A stretch of DNA of 64,000 nucleotides from Betaproteobacteria bacterium (GCA_004297625.1 SCTY01000028.1:196848-260847), one strand, 5' to 3'. Shown: positions 16,560 to 26,338, numbered from the stretch's first letter. Numbers and translations: made by a program. The notes: generated from the sequence alone by a model not told the origin.

Positions 16560-17994
16560 ACTTGGCGGCGACTTTGCTTCTCAGCTCGCCGGAGGCCTGC
16601 ACCACCGGGGGAAACTCGCCCAGCATGTCGAACGGCCGGCAGGCATCGATTACGGCGCGCGAATTCCAGGTGACGCCGCGCGGCAGCCGCGGATCGAGCG
16701 GGCCGCTCCAGTGGCGCCGGATAAAATCGATGTCCTCCGCCGGGTCGCAGCGCGTGCACATCGCCCAGATGACTTCGTCGAGATTCGTCGGATCGACGTC
16801 CTCGTCGACCACGACCACGAAGCGCCCGAGGTAGGAGCCCGACTGGCAGCTCGCGGCGAGAAGCGCCGCCTGCTTCGCGTGTCCGGCGTACGCCTGCTTG
16901 ATCGCGATGACGTTGAACATGCGCGCGCAGCCGACCTCGTGCACCCACACGCCGCGCACGCCCGAAAGGCCGGCGCGCTCGACCTCGTCCCAGATCATCC
17001 CCGCCTTCATGACGCACTTGGAGAACGAGAAATCCGAGGGCGGCACCATCGGGCAGGCGATGCTCAGGATCGGGTCGTCGCGGTGGTAGACGCGCTCGAC
17101 GCGCACTACCGGCTGCTCGCTGCGCCCGCCGGCGTAGTAGCCGGTGAATTCGCCGAACGGTCCTTCCGGCGCGGTCTCGCCGGGATGCATGACCCCTTCA
17201 AGAACGATCTCCGCATGGGCCGGCAGCGGCAGGCGGTAGAGCTCGCTCTCGATCACCTCATACGGCGCGCCGCGGTGTCCGGCCGCGAAGTCGAGCTCCG
17301 AAAGCCCGAAGCGGATCTCATTGCCTCCCGCAAGGAACAGCAGCGGATCGTGTCCGCAGCTGATGAGCACCGGGCATGGCTTGCCCTGCTTGAAATACTT
17401 CTCGCGGATTTGCCTCCCGTGTTTCCCCGGCGACATCCACAGGCCCACGCGGTCCGGGCCATGCACCATCGAGCGGTAGGTGCCGCAGTTCACCCAGTTC
17501 TCTTCCGGGTCGCGCATGATGACGAGATCGTCGGTGCCGAGATAGCGCCCGCCGTCCTGCTCGTGAAGCAGCGGGGCGGGAAATTTCAGAACGTCGATCC
17601 GGTCGCCTTTCAAGACGTTCTGCAGGACGGGCCCCTCTTTTACGACGCGAGGCGCAATCGGCTTGTGCGTCTTCATCCGGTCCCGGTAGGCGCGCACGAC
17701 ATCGAGCGGGTGCGCGGGCTCCGGAAAGCCGAGAACGATGGCCAGGCGCCTGGCAGAGTTCGTCGCGCCGGACAAAGCGCGCCAGCCGCTCGGGTAGCCG
17801 GGAATGTCCTCGAACAGGATCGCCGGCGGACGTTCCTGCCGGTAGACGATCTCGGCGAGCGTGCCCATCTCGAGCTTCCAGTGCGCGCCGCGGATGCGCA
17901 GCAGCTCGCCGGAGGCGTCGAAGCGCGCGAGCGCTTCGCGCAGCGGCTCCTGCGTTTCAGTAGGTTCCGCGGAAGCCTTCCTGGCCTGGAGCAT
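16534..17994 (-). CDS. UbiD-family prenylated-FMN-dependent decarboxylase
   Basis: A 486-residue (de)carboxylase of the UbiD/Fdc1 family. The prFMN/metal binding segment reads NWVNCGTYRSMVHG (N170 or N167 region, R174) and the catalytic acid pair sits in EGPFGEFTGYY (E277 and E282). These enzymes decarboxylate unsaturated or aromatic acids using prenylated FMN made by a UbiX partner; no ubiX is in the window. The ATG start lies 38 bases inside the upstream VOC gene. Company with a CoA-transferase, a VOC protein and a thioesterase points to degradation of an aromatic or alpha,beta-unsaturated acid, not to ubiquinone synthesis (inference). Confidence 0.88.
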   Translation of the reverse strand: MLQARKASAEPTETQEPLREALARFDASGELLRIRGAHWKLEMGTLAEIVYRQERPPAILFEDIPGYPSGWRALSGATNSARRLAIVLGFPEPAHPLDVVRAYRDRMKTHKPIAPRVVKEGPVLQNVLKGDRIDVLKFPAPLLHEQDGGRYLGTDDLVIMRDPEENWVNCGTYRSMVHGPDRVGLWMSPGKHGRQIREKYFKQGKPCPVLISCGHDPLLFLAGGNEIRFGLSELDFAAGHRGAPYEVIESELYRLPLPAHAEIVLEGVMHPGETAPEGPFGEFTGYYAGGRSEQPVVRVERVYHRDDPILSIACPMVPPSDFSFSKCVMKAGMIWDEVERAGLSGVRGVWVHEVGCARMFNVIAIKQAYAGHAKQAALLAASCQSGSYLGRFVVVVDEDVDPTNLDEVIWAMCTRCDPAEDIDFIRRHWSGPLDPRLPRGVTWNSRAVIDACRPFDMLGEFPPVVQASGELRSKVAAKFADQLKRR

Positions 17995-18820
17995 AGTGGG
18001 TGTTGGTGATCGCGGGGTTGCGGTTGACGAGCGGGCGCGCGTACAAGGGATGGCGCAGGCTCCTCACCTCGTGCTCGATCTCGAAGAGCGGGTTGCCGCT
18101 CTCGGGGTCGACGATCTTCTGGAAACGCCATTCGTGCTCGCCGGTCTCCATCGTGATCAGCCCGCGGCCGCGCAGCCATTCGTAGGGGCCTGAAAAATCG
18201 GCGATGTACACGGCGACGTGGTGGCCGTCGTAGGCCGCAAGCGCTGCGCCGCTCTCGACGAAGCGAAGTTCCTGGGCGCCGCCGATCCGGACTCGCGCGC
18301 CGCCCTGCCCGGCTTGCGCAGCCGCCTTCAGCACGCTGCGGTAGAAGCGCGCGATGCCCTCGGCTGCGCCTTGCGGCACATCGAACTCGACGTAGGCGAG
18401 CCCGAGCTCGGTGCGGCCGAATTGGCTCGCCGGCGCGTGGCAGCGGAAGCGGTTTCCCCAGGGGCAGGTCGCCTCTATGTGTGAATCAAGATGTTTGAAC
18501 GAAAACTTCGTGTTCTCGAGCTGAGGCGCGACCCGCTCGAGACGCCCCTTGAGCGCCGCGAGATCCGGAACCACGAAGCCGAGCGTGCCGCGCAGCACCT
18601 GCGGCTCGCGCGTCGGCAGGTGCACCTGCGTGCGCCCGAAGTTCACCCACATGTTGTCGACGCCCACCATGATGAAGGGATCGCGCGTGCCGCCGAGCCC
18701 GGCTACGTAGAAAAGCGTTGCGAGCCGCTGATCGGGCTGCGTGACGTTCACGTGCTCGAGCAGCACCAAGTTGCCGATGTCCTCGGTCGTGCGGTTGAAC
18801 TGTTTTACTGGAGCTTCCAT
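17957..18820 (-). CDS. VOC-superfamily protein with two glyoxalase-like modules
   Basis: A 287-residue protein with two repeated beta-alpha-beta modules of the vicinal oxygen chelate fold. Candidate metal ligands are H23 (LLEHVNVT), H67 (QVHLPT) and E116 (SHIEATCP) in the first half, and H200/H201 (GHHVAVYIADF) with E247/E249 (LFEIEHEV) in the second. Ring-cleaving dioxygenases, glyoxalases and hydratases share this fold, so the reaction is open. It overlaps the CoA-transferase beta gene by 16 bases and the UbiD gene by 38, so it is translated with them. Confidence 0.7.
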   Translation of the reverse strand: MEAPVKQFNRTTEDIGNLVLLEHVNVTQPDQRLATLFYVAGLGGTRDPFIMVGVDNMWVNFGRTQVHLPTREPQVLRGTLGFVVPDLAALKGRLERVAPQLENTKFSFKHLDSHIEATCPWGNRFRCHAPASQFGRTELGLAYVEFDVPQGAAEGIARFYRSVLKAAAQAGQGGARVRIGGAQELRFVESGAALAAYDGHHVAVYIADFSGPYEWLRGRGLITMETGEHEWRFQKIVDPESGNPLFEIEHEVRSLRHPLYARPLVNRNPAITNTHYAPGQEGFRGTY

Positions 18821-19473
18821 ACGCGGCGGGCGAATTCAGGGTAATTCGGCGCCATCTCTTTCGCAACCGGCCCGCGCAGCAGCGCGAGATCCTCCTCGCC
18901 AGGCGGCGGGGTGCGCGGCAAGGCCTGCGGCGCATCGTAGTCGAACCCCGTCTCGCCTCGGATATCGCCGCCGTCGTGCACGCTTTCGAGGCGGAAACGG
19001 CGCTTTTCCCTCTGCCAGGCGAACAGCGCCTTGCCGGTAAGCAGGGCCACGGGGTTGCCGGCCGCGGAGATGAACTCGACCTTCGGTACGAGTACGCGAG
19101 GCGAGTGCTCCTCGCGAAAAAGGATGACGTTGGGCACCACCGCGTACATGAAGGCCGAGCCGAACGAGCCGGGGAAGCGGCGCGCTTCGGCGCGCACGAG
19201 GTTGATGTTCGCCTCGCCGTCGATCTGCGCCCCGCCGAGAAAGAACACATCGATGCGTCCCTGCCCGGCGAGGTCGAACAGTTCGCGCGAGCCCTCGGTG
19301 AACGGATTGCCCGTGCGCTTGTGCAGGAAGGACAGCCGCAGCGCCGGGTTTCTTTGCTTGAGAAGCAGCGCGCCGGCGGCCGGGATCGGGGATGCCGCGC
19401 CCACGGCGACGTGCCGCGCCGCCCCGATCAGGCGGGCGACGACGCAGGCGAGAAGCTCTTCTTTGGCGTGCAA
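18805..19473 (-). CDS. CoA-transferase family I, beta subunit
   Basis: A protein of about 222 residues with the type I CoA-transferase fold: VAVGAASPIPAAGALLL near the N-terminus, then LGGAQIDGEANIN. It pairs with the alpha subunit coded just upstream. I place the start at a TTG (19473), 46 bases inside the alpha gene; the open frame continues higher but only as antisense register of alpha. I cannot place the active-site glutamate used by glutaconate CoA-transferase, so it may be an IpdB-like hydrolase rather than a transferase. It overlaps the VOC gene by 16 bases. Confidence 0.72.
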   Translation of the reverse strand: MHAKEELLACVVARLIGAARHVAVGAASPIPAAGALLLKQRNPALRLSFLHKRTGNPFTEGSRELFDLAGQGRIDVFFLGGAQIDGEANINLVRAEARRFPGSFGSAFMYAVVPNVILFREEHSPRVLVPKVEFISAAGNPVALLTGKALFAWQREKRRFRLESVHDGGDIRGETGFDYDAPQALPRTPPPGEEDLALLRGPVAKEMAPNYPEFARRVWKLQ

Positions 19474-20258
19474 ACGAATTCGTCCAGGTAGCGCTGAAAA
19501 CCCTCGCGCGTCTTCGCGGCGCGCGCATAGCGCGCAAGGTGCGCGTCGTCGATGGCGTAAAGGCCGGCGACGCCGAGCGGCCAGGCGCCTTTCGGCGCCA
19601 GGGCAACCGCGGAGACGTAAACGGCGGAAATCACCCCGGGCGCGAGCACCTCGTCCTCGAGCATGTCTCCCGGCCGCATCTCCTCCACCGTGACGAAGCA
19701 CTGCTTCGAGGCGTGCGCAATGGTCGCGAGCTCGCGCCGGCGGCCGACCCACACGTTGCCCGCCTCGTCCGCCCAGCGCGCGTGAAACAGCGCGATATCC
19801 GGCGAGATCGCCGGCACGAAGAGAATGCGATCCGGTTTTTCCGAGAAGGGATTTTGCTCGACCCGCCAGTCGCGCCGGAGCGAAACCAGGTCGGAACCCA
19901 AAACCCCTCTCAACGGCATGAAAGGAACGCCTTTCTCGGCGGCCTGCAATCCGGTGTGGATCGCCGGGCAGGTGGCGTCGCGCACTTGGATCTCTCCGTT
20001 CTGCGCGGCCTCGGTGAAGCGCGGCGCGAGCCCTGCCTCGCCGAGCGACACGGCGCTCGTCTCGAGCTCGGCGACGCAGCCTGCGCCGATGAGCAGATCC
20101 GCGCACAGCCCAAGGACCGGCACGCCCAGCAGCCGCAGATTCTTTTTCTTCTGCAAAACGAGCTCGCGCACGATCGCCATGGAAGGCATCGAATAATCCG
20201 GCGGCAGGCCGATCAGCGCGCCCTCCGGAATGCGCGCGGCCAGCTGCGCGGGCGTCAT
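19428..20258 (-). CDS. CoA-transferase family I, alpha subunit
   Basis: A 276-residue protein of the GctA/IpdA-like group. It has the N-terminal IPEGALIGLPPDYSMPSMAI, the stretch LIGAGCVAELETS, and ADEAGNVWVGRRRE, all typical of alpha subunits. With the beta subunit it would move CoA between carboxylic acids, or hydrolyse a cyclic acyl-CoA as IpdAB does. The ATG overlaps the tldD stop by 4 bases and its 3' end overlaps the beta subunit by 46 bases. The C-terminal residues downstream of FVCTPKK lie in the overlap and are low-complexity. Confidence 0.78.
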   Translation of the reverse strand: MTPAQLAARIPEGALIGLPPDYSMPSMAIVRELVLQKKKNLRLLGVPVLGLCADLLIGAGCVAELETSAVSLGEAGLAPRFTEAAQNGEIQVRDATCPAIHTGLQAAEKGVPFMPLRGVLGSDLVSLRRDWRVEQNPFSEKPDRILFVPAISPDIALFHARWADEAGNVWVGRRRELATIAHASKQCFVTVEEMRPGDMLEDEVLAPGVISAVYVSAVALAPKGAWPLGVAGLYAIDDAHLARYARAAKTREGFQRYLDEFVCTPKKSFSPASSPA

Positions 20259-21685
20259 GCGGTGCCGCCGACGGTAAGGCCTTCGATCTTGAGCGTCGGC
20301 TGCCCGACGCCGACCGGCACGCTCTGGCCCTCCTTGCCGCATACGCCGATGCCGGAATCGAGCTTCATGTCGTTGCCGATCATGGTGACGCGCGTGAGCG
20401 CATCGGGGCCGTTGCCGATCAGCGTCGCTCCTTTCACGGGCGTCGTCACCTTCCCGTTCTCGATGAGATACGCCTCGGCGGCGGAGAACACGAACTTGCC
20501 GTTCGTGATGTCCACCTGCCCTCCGCCGAAGTTGGTCGCGTACAGGCCGCGCTTCACGCTGGCGATGATTTCCTGCGGATCATGCGGCCCGGCGAGCATG
20601 TAAGTGTTGGTCATGCGCGGCAGCGTGAGATGCGCGAACGACTCGCGGCGCGCGTTGCCGGTAAGCGGCATCTTCATGAGGCGCGCGTTCAGGCTGTCCT
20701 GCATGTACCCGCGCAGCACGCCGTCCTCGATGAGGACATTGCGCCGCGTCGGGTTGCCCTCGTCGTCCACGGTGAGCGACCCGCGCCGCCCGGGAAGGGT
20801 ACCGTCGTCGACCACCGTGACCCCCGGAGCGGCGACCCGCTGCCCGAGGCGCCCGCAAAACGCCGAGCTGCCCTTGCGGTTGAAGTCGCCTTCGAGCCCG
20901 TGCCCGACCGCCTCGTGCAGCAGCACGCCCGGCCAGCCCGGACCCAGCACCACGGTCATCGTTCCCGCCGGCGCCGGGCGCGCCTCGAGATTCACGAGCG
21001 CCTGCGACACGGCCTGGCGCGCGTATTCGTCGAGCACCGCGTCGGTGAAGTAGGCGTAGTCAGTTCGGCCGCCGCCCCCCGAAGAGCCGCTTTCGCGCCG
21101 CCCGTTGGCCTCGGCGATCACCTGCACCGACACGCGCACGAGCGGCCTCACGTCGGCCGCGAGCGCGCCGTCGGCGCGCGCGATGAGCACCACCTCGTAT
21201 TCGCCGCCGAGGCTCGCCATCACCTGCGTTACGCGCGGATCGAGCGCGCGGCATTTGTTCTCGAGCTTTTCGAGCAGCGCCACCTTCGACGCCGACTCGA
21301 GCGATGCGACCGGATCGATCGCGCGGTACAGCGGCGCCGGCAGGCCGCCCCTGTTGGACTTGATTCTCCTGCTCTGTCCGGCGCCAGCGATCGCGCGCGT
21401 TGCCTTCGCGGCATCCTCGAGCGCGTCGTAGCTGATCTCGTCGGAATAGGCGAACGCGGTCTTGTCGCCCGAGATCGCGCGCACGCCGACGCCCTGCTCG
21501 ATATTGAAGCTTCCGGACTTGACGATCCCCTCCTCGAGGTTCCAGCCCTCGTAGCGCGAGTACTGGAAGTACAGATCGGCGTAGTCCACCTTGTGCGCGC
21601 GCAGCGTGCCGAACACCCGCTCAAGGCTGCGGTTTTCCAGGTCGAAGGGGGCGAGCAGCGTGCTCGTGGCCGTCTCGAGAATCAA
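20255..21685 (-). CDS. tldD: metalloprotease TldD
   Basis: A 476-residue protein of the TldD/PmbA family. The zinc motif HEAVGHGLEGDF places ligands at H257 and H262 with catalytic E258; a Gly-rich stretch SSGGGGRTDYAYF precedes it. TldD with TldE(PmbA) degrades unfolded peptides and processes some modified peptides. It overlaps the nitrilase-like gene by 4 bases upstream, the usual betaproteobacterial order, and the CoA-transferase alpha gene by 4 bases downstream, which is not. No pmbA is in the window. Confidence 0.93.
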   Translation of the reverse strand: MILETATSTLLAPFDLENRSLERVFGTLRAHKVDYADLYFQYSRYEGWNLEEGIVKSGSFNIEQGVGVRAISGDKTAFAYSDEISYDALEDAAKATRAIAGAGQSRRIKSNRGGLPAPLYRAIDPVASLESASKVALLEKLENKCRALDPRVTQVMASLGGEYEVVLIARADGALAADVRPLVRVSVQVIAEANGRRESGSSGGGGRTDYAYFTDAVLDEYARQAVSQALVNLEARPAPAGTMTVVLGPGWPGVLLHEAVGHGLEGDFNRKGSSAFCGRLGQRVAAPGVTVVDDGTLPGRRGSLTVDDEGNPTRRNVLIEDGVLRGYMQDSLNARLMKMPLTGNARRESFAHLTLPRMTNTYMLAGPHDPQEIIASVKRGLYATNFGGGQVDITNGKFVFSAAEAYLIENGKVTTPVKGATLIGNGPDALTRVTMIGNDMKLDSGIGVCGKEGQSVPVGVGQPTLKIEGLTVGGTA

Positions 21686-22491
21686 TTCAGTCTCCTGTTG
21701 GCAAGCGCCGGCAGCGAAGAACGCACCTCCGCGATCCTGGCCGGATCGATCTCTGCAAGGACCACGCCTTCGCCCTCGGGGCGCACTGCCAGCACCTCGC
21801 CCCAGGGGTCGACCACCATGGTATGGCCGTAAGTGCGCCGGCCGCTATCGTGCACGCCGCCCTGCGCCGGCGCGATTACATACGCCTGGTTCTCTATGGC
21901 GCGGGCGCGCAGCAGCGTTTCCCAATGCGCCTGGCCCGTCGGAACGGTGAACGCCGACGGCACGAAAAGCGCGTCGAATTCTCCAAGGCCGCGGTAAAGC
22001 TCGGGAAAACGCACGTCGTAGCAGATGGAAAGCGCGAGCCGCCCGAAAGGGCTCGCCAGCGCGACCGCGCGCGTACCCGGCTCGAGCGTGCGCGCCTCGT
22101 CGTAGCGTTCGTCCGCGCCGCCGTCGAAGCGGAAGAGATGCATCTTGTCGTAGCGGGCGACGCGCGCGCCCTCGTCGTCGAACACCAGGCAGGCGCTCGA
22201 GATGCGGCCTTCCTTTCCGCAGTCGATGGGCGCCGTGCCGCCGACGATCCACAAGCGGTATTTCTTCGCGCTGGCCGAGAGAAACTCCTGAATCGGCCCT
22301 TTCCCGTCGCGCTCGCGCAGCTTCACCTTGTCGGTTTCGTGCCGGCCGATGAGGTAGAAGTTCTCCGGCAGCGCGGCGAGCCGCGCGCCTGCGGCCGCCG
22401 CGGCGGCGAGCAGGCGCTCCGCAGCCGCGAGGTTCGCCTCGAGCGCCGCGCTCGAAACCATCTGGACGGCAGCCACTGGGGTGCGGGTCAT
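21682..22491 (-). CDS. carbon-nitrogen hydrolase (Nit1/Nit2-like)
   Basis: A 269-residue nitrilase-superfamily amidase. The catalytic triad is E43 (AALPENFYL), K116 (YDKMHLF) and C157 (SICYDVRFPELYR). Closest known types are the Nit/YbeM-like omega-amidases and deaminated-glutathione amidases, which repair metabolite damage. It lies between yhdP (6 bases) and tldD (4-base overlap), a common order in betaproteobacteria. Confidence 0.88.
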   Translation of the reverse strand: MTRTPVAAVQMVSSAALEANLAAAERLLAAAAAAGARLAALPENFYLIGRHETDKVKLRERDGKGPIQEFLSASAKKYRLWIVGGTAPIDCGKEGRISSACLVFDDEGARVARYDKMHLFRFDGGADERYDEARTLEPGTRAVALASPFGRLALSICYDVRFPELYRGLGEFDALFVPSAFTVPTGQAHWETLLRARAIENQAYVIAPAQGGVHDSGRRTYGHTMVVDPWGEVLAVRPEGEGVVLAEIDPARIAEVRSSLPALANRRLN

Positions 22492-22497
22492 GGCGCG

Positions 22498-25400
22498 CTA
22501 TTGACTCGAGGGCACGTCGACCGGACGCGCTTCGATGCCGAGCTTCTCGACTTTCGGGTCCGCCCAGCTTCCGGTTACCCCATAGTCGAACGCGAAGATA
22601 TGGCCGAGCGGATCCTTGAGGATCTTCTGCGCGATCGCGGCGGGAATCGCGAGCAGCGGGTTCACGAGCGCGATGACCGTCGAGGCACTGTCGCCGAGGC
22701 TCGGCACCACCCGCACCCGCAGGTTCTGCGTCTCGCGCGCCAGATCCACCTCGCCGCTCATCTCCACCTGGGCGCCCGCACCGCGCATGCGGAAATCCTT
22801 CACCGTCATCACGCCCTTGTCGACGTGGCCCGAGGAAGCGATCCGCTCGAACTCGAAGCCCTTCGAGAAAACATCGTTGAAGTCGAGGCTGATCCGCCGC
22901 GGCAGCGACTGCAGGCTCATGAGCGAGATCAGCTTGCCGAGTCCGGGCTCGATCTCGAGGAACTGTCCGTTCTCGGCCTGCAGCTGGAGCTCGCCGCTGA
23001 GGCTCGGGTAGTCCAAAGCCGACGGCTCGCCGTTCCAGGCGAGCGAGCCCTGCATGCGCGCCTTGCCGCCCTTCACGAGCCCGCGATAGCCGACGCGGCC
23101 GAGGAACTCTCCCGCGTCGCTCGATTGCAGCTCGAAATCGAGTTTGCTGCGCGACGGCGTTCCGCCGCGCCATAAGCCGCTGCCGGTGACCGTCGCGTCG
23201 GGATTCGTGATCGCGACCTTTTCGACGCGCCAGTCCTCGCCTGCACGCTGCGCGGCAATCTCGACGCGGCCGAGCTCCTTTCCGCGCCAGTTGAAGCGCT
23301 CCACGATTGCGTCCATCGAGGGCAGATCGTTCGGCTGCGCGCTATCGCGCGGCTTGGCGCCCGGGTAATCGTCCGGCGTACGGAAATGCGTGAGGCGCGC
23401 AACCAGCCGGCCGCCGCGATCCGGGCGGTAGGACACATCGCCGGCGAGCTCCTGTGCGTTCACCGTCGCCGACCAACCCGCCGCATCGGCGCCTGCGCGC
23501 AATGAAAGATCATTCAGGCGCTTGCCATAGACATCGAGCCTGCCGATGCGCACGTCGAACACCGTGACGTCCGGCGCAGCTTCGCCGCCCGAGAGCAGCG
23601 GCAGCCAGTTGTCCAGGTTGAGGCCGGCGAGCGAGCCGTAGACGAACGTGCCGGGGCGCTCGGGAAGGCGCAGCGGCCGCCCCGCTGCGGGCGTGAACGA
23701 GACGGCGGCGCGCTGCACCACCATCGCTTCGCCCTGGCGCCTGCGCAGTATCTCGGCCGCGAGCAGGCGCCCGAGCGACACCGATATGCGGTCGCGCGCG
23801 CCCCCTTCGGCGGGCAGGAGCTGCACCCGCAGCGGCAGCGCGTCGCTGGCCTCTTTGGCGAGCGGCTCCGGCAGCGTACTGCTTACGCCGCGCAGCGAGG
23901 ACTCGAAGGTCACGCGGGTGCGACCTTCGCTCACATTGACGGTAGCGACGTAGGGCGCCGAGCCCGAGACGTAAGTGCGCCACGGATGGTCGAACAAAGC
24001 GCGCGTACCGGCGACCGTGGCATCGCCCTTGGCCTGCACTTCGATGCTTTTGTCCGCACGCGAGCCCCCGGAAAGCGAAATCGCACCGCCAAAGAGCCGG
24101 CCGCGCACGTCTTGCACCGCAAGCGTCGATTCGGTGAAGCTCACTTTGCCGGAAGCGCGCTCGATCGGTGGCAGCTCTTCGCTGACCACGATATTGTTCG
24201 CGAAAATCTCGTATTCGCCGGCGACACGCGTCTTCTCGAGTTCTTTCAGCGGCAGCACCAGCTTCAACTGCAGCCGGCCGCGCCCCGTCGCGCTCATCGG
24301 GTCGGTAAACCCGCCGCTCATCCCGCGCACGGGACTGGAGGCGATGTACCTCAGGAAATCCGCTGTAGCGCCGTCGGCCTGGCCGTTGACGGTGAGCTGC
24401 GGGTGCGGATCGTCAAGATCCGCGATGCCCGCGCGCACGTTCGAGAGCGCGACGCCTTGGATCATTCCGTTTCGCCCGGCGATGTGCATCCGCTCGCGGT
24501 CGAACACGAGCTCGCCCGCGATATCTTCGATTCTCGGCCAGCCCGGCGCAATGTCGAGCACGCCCTTTTCGATCCGCGCCGTGACGCTGAATTGCCCGCG
24601 TAGCGGATCCTTGAAAGGGAAATCGCGCAGGTCGCCGCGCAGGCGAAGCCGCGCATCGCTCGAATGAGCGCCGAGGATGCCGCGCACCAGCCAATCGCGG
24701 GTCTTCTGCCCGCCCATCATCGCCGCATGCGGCAGGTACTTTCCGATGTTGCGCGCTTCGGCGCGGTTGAGCTGCGCCCACAGATCGACGGTCCCGGGGC
24801 CTTCGCCGCTGTACGCGTACGAGCCGTGAAGGTTGCCGCTCAGGTCCTCGTTCGCAAAATTGAGCGATTGCGACCGCACGGTGACGCCGCGCTCGCCTTG
24901 CCGCTCCCAGTCCACGGCGCCGTTCAGGACATCGAAGGCAATCGGCCCGGCGGGGAAAATCTGCGGAATCCTCAGCTCGCCCTTCTGCGAAGCGATTTGC
25001 ACCCGTCCGCCCAGCTCGTTCGCCTCGACGCTGCCGCGGACGCCGGCGAAGCCCGGCACCGCCTCCCAGGGAGCGATCGCGAGGTCCGCGAAGCTTGCGC
25101 GCGCGCTAAAGCGCCGCGGTGCCTCCGGCGGGCCGCTCCACTCTAGCTTCGTATCGACCAGCCGCCCGTGCGGCGCCACGGTCGCGAGCACTTTCCTCGC
25201 CGGGTCCAAGAGCGGCAGCGACGCGCCCAGATGCGCCAGCGGCTCGAGGTCTATCAGGCTCGCGGACAGCAATCCGCGGGCCTGGGCGGCGTCGGCGCCC
25301 GGCTTCCAGGTGAGCTGGAAATCGGTCGGCGCCGCCGCGGGGCCGTTCTGCACTTGCAGCGCGAGCCCGCGCCCGGTCAGCTCGTAGCCGTCGCGCAGCA

Positions 25401-26289
25401 CGCGGCCCTTCAGGCGGCCTTGCACCGATGCCAGGTGCAGCTCGGCGAGGTCCTTTCGCAACGAGGCAGACACGTTCGCGAGCGCGAGGTCCGCTGTCGC
25501 TTGCTTGACTTCGCCCTTCTCGAGACCGAGCCACAGGCGCAGCGCGCCCTGTCCCTGCTTGATGTCCCAGGGATAGTCGACCCACGCGTGCCAGACCGCG
25601 AGGTCCGTGTAGCCGAGCTCGGTGTACACCTTCCCGCTCCATGCGGCGAGGTCTGTGATGCTCCGTCCACGGAGCAGCCCGCGCAGGTCCACGCTCGAGC
25701 CCAGTTCGGCGGGCGGCCGGGCGGTCAGGCCGATCGCATGTTCGCTGCCCGAGTTGCGCATCCTCAGATTTACGCCGGACAACACCAGCGGCGGTCCGCC
25801 GCGCTTCTCGTCGTGCCACTCGATCTGCGCGTCGCGCACCACGATTTCGTCCTGCGCAAGCGCCCAGTCGGTGAAGCCGCCGTCGGCCCCGAGTTTCCTT
25901 CCGGCCACGTACAGCGCGCCTTCGCTGTCGCGACGCACCTGCAGGCGAAGGCCTTCGATCACCAGCGAGTGCAGCCTGGGCTCGCCGCGCAGCACCGAGC
26001 TCCAGGAAAGCACGTTCTCCACCGAGGGAAGCGCCAGAGCCTCGCGGCCTTCCGGATCGTAGATGCGCACATCCGAAAGGCTGATGCGCGGGTTTAGGCC
26101 CAGCCAGCCGGCCTCGATGCGGCCGATCTTCACCGGCTTGCCCACCGTGCGGGTCACTGCGGCGGCGATGTCGTCGCGATACCGCTCGATATCCGGCAGC
26201 AGCCAGAAACGCAGCGCGAGCACCAGCCCGGCAAATGCGAAAAACACCGTCCAGGCGAGAAATTCAAGCGCTCGCCCGACCCGCTTCAT
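22498..26289 (-). CDS. yhdP: YhdP-family AsmA-like envelope protein
   Basis: A very large protein (1263 residues from the ATG at 26289; a GTG at 26307 would add 6). One N-terminal membrane anchor (about residues 10-30, LEFLAWTVFFAFAGLVLALR) is followed by a long periplasmic beta-rich region of DUF3971 type and an AsmA-like C-terminal part. YhdP, TamB and YdbH bridge the inner and outer membranes and carry phospholipid outwards. The length fits the family. No ribosome site is visible before either start. The divergent glnE start is 49 bases away from the ATG. Confidence 0.88.
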   Translation of the reverse strand: MKRVGRALEFLAWTVFFAFAGLVLALRFWLLPDIERYRDDIAAAVTRTVGKPVKIGRIEAGWLGLNPRISLSDVRIYDPEGREALALPSVENVLSWSSVLRGEPRLHSLVIEGLRLQVRRDSEGALYVAGRKLGADGGFTDWALAQDEIVVRDAQIEWHDEKRGGPPLVLSGVNLRMRNSGSEHAIGLTARPPAELGSSVDLRGLLRGRSITDLAAWSGKVYTELGYTDLAVWHAWVDYPWDIKQGQGALRLWLGLEKGEVKQATADLALANVSASLRKDLAELHLASVQGRLKGRVLRDGYELTGRGLALQVQNGPAAAPTDFQLTWKPGADAAQARGLLSASLIDLEPLAHLGASLPLLDPARKVLATVAPHGRLVDTKLEWSGPPEAPRRFSARASFADLAIAPWEAVPGFAGVRGSVEANELGGRVQIASQKGELRIPQIFPAGPIAFDVLNGAVDWERQGERGVTVRSQSLNFANEDLSGNLHGSYAYSGEGPGTVDLWAQLNRAEARNIGKYLPHAAMMGGQKTRDWLVRGILGAHSSDARLRLRGDLRDFPFKDPLRGQFSVTARIEKGVLDIAPGWPRIEDIAGELVFDRERMHIAGRNGMIQGVALSNVRAGIADLDDPHPQLTVNGQADGATADFLRYIASSPVRGMSGGFTDPMSATGRGRLQLKLVLPLKELEKTRVAGEYEIFANNIVVSEELPPIERASGKVSFTESTLAVQDVRGRLFGGAISLSGGSRADKSIEVQAKGDATVAGTRALFDHPWRTYVSGSAPYVATVNVSEGRTRVTFESSLRGVSSTLPEPLAKEASDALPLRVQLLPAEGGARDRISVSLGRLLAAEILRRRQGEAMVVQRAAVSFTPAAGRPLRLPERPGTFVYGSLAGLNLDNWLPLLSGGEAAPDVTVFDVRIGRLDVYGKRLNDLSLRAGADAAGWSATVNAQELAGDVSYRPDRGGRLVARLTHFRTPDDYPGAKPRDSAQPNDLPSMDAIVERFNWRGKELGRVEIAAQRAGEDWRVEKVAITNPDATVTGSGLWRGGTPSRSKLDFELQSSDAGEFLGRVGYRGLVKGGKARMQGSLAWNGEPSALDYPSLSGELQLQAENGQFLEIEPGLGKLISLMSLQSLPRRISLDFNDVFSKGFEFERIASSGHVDKGVMTVKDFRMRGAGAQVEMSGEVDLARETQNLRVRVVPSLGDSASTVIALVNPLLAIPAAIAQKILKDPLGHIFAFDYGVTGSWADPKVEKLGIEARPVDVPSSQ

Positions 26290-26338
26290 GATGGAATTGA
26301 GGTTCACAGCGCCGACGAGGCGTTCATTTTAAGCTTAA

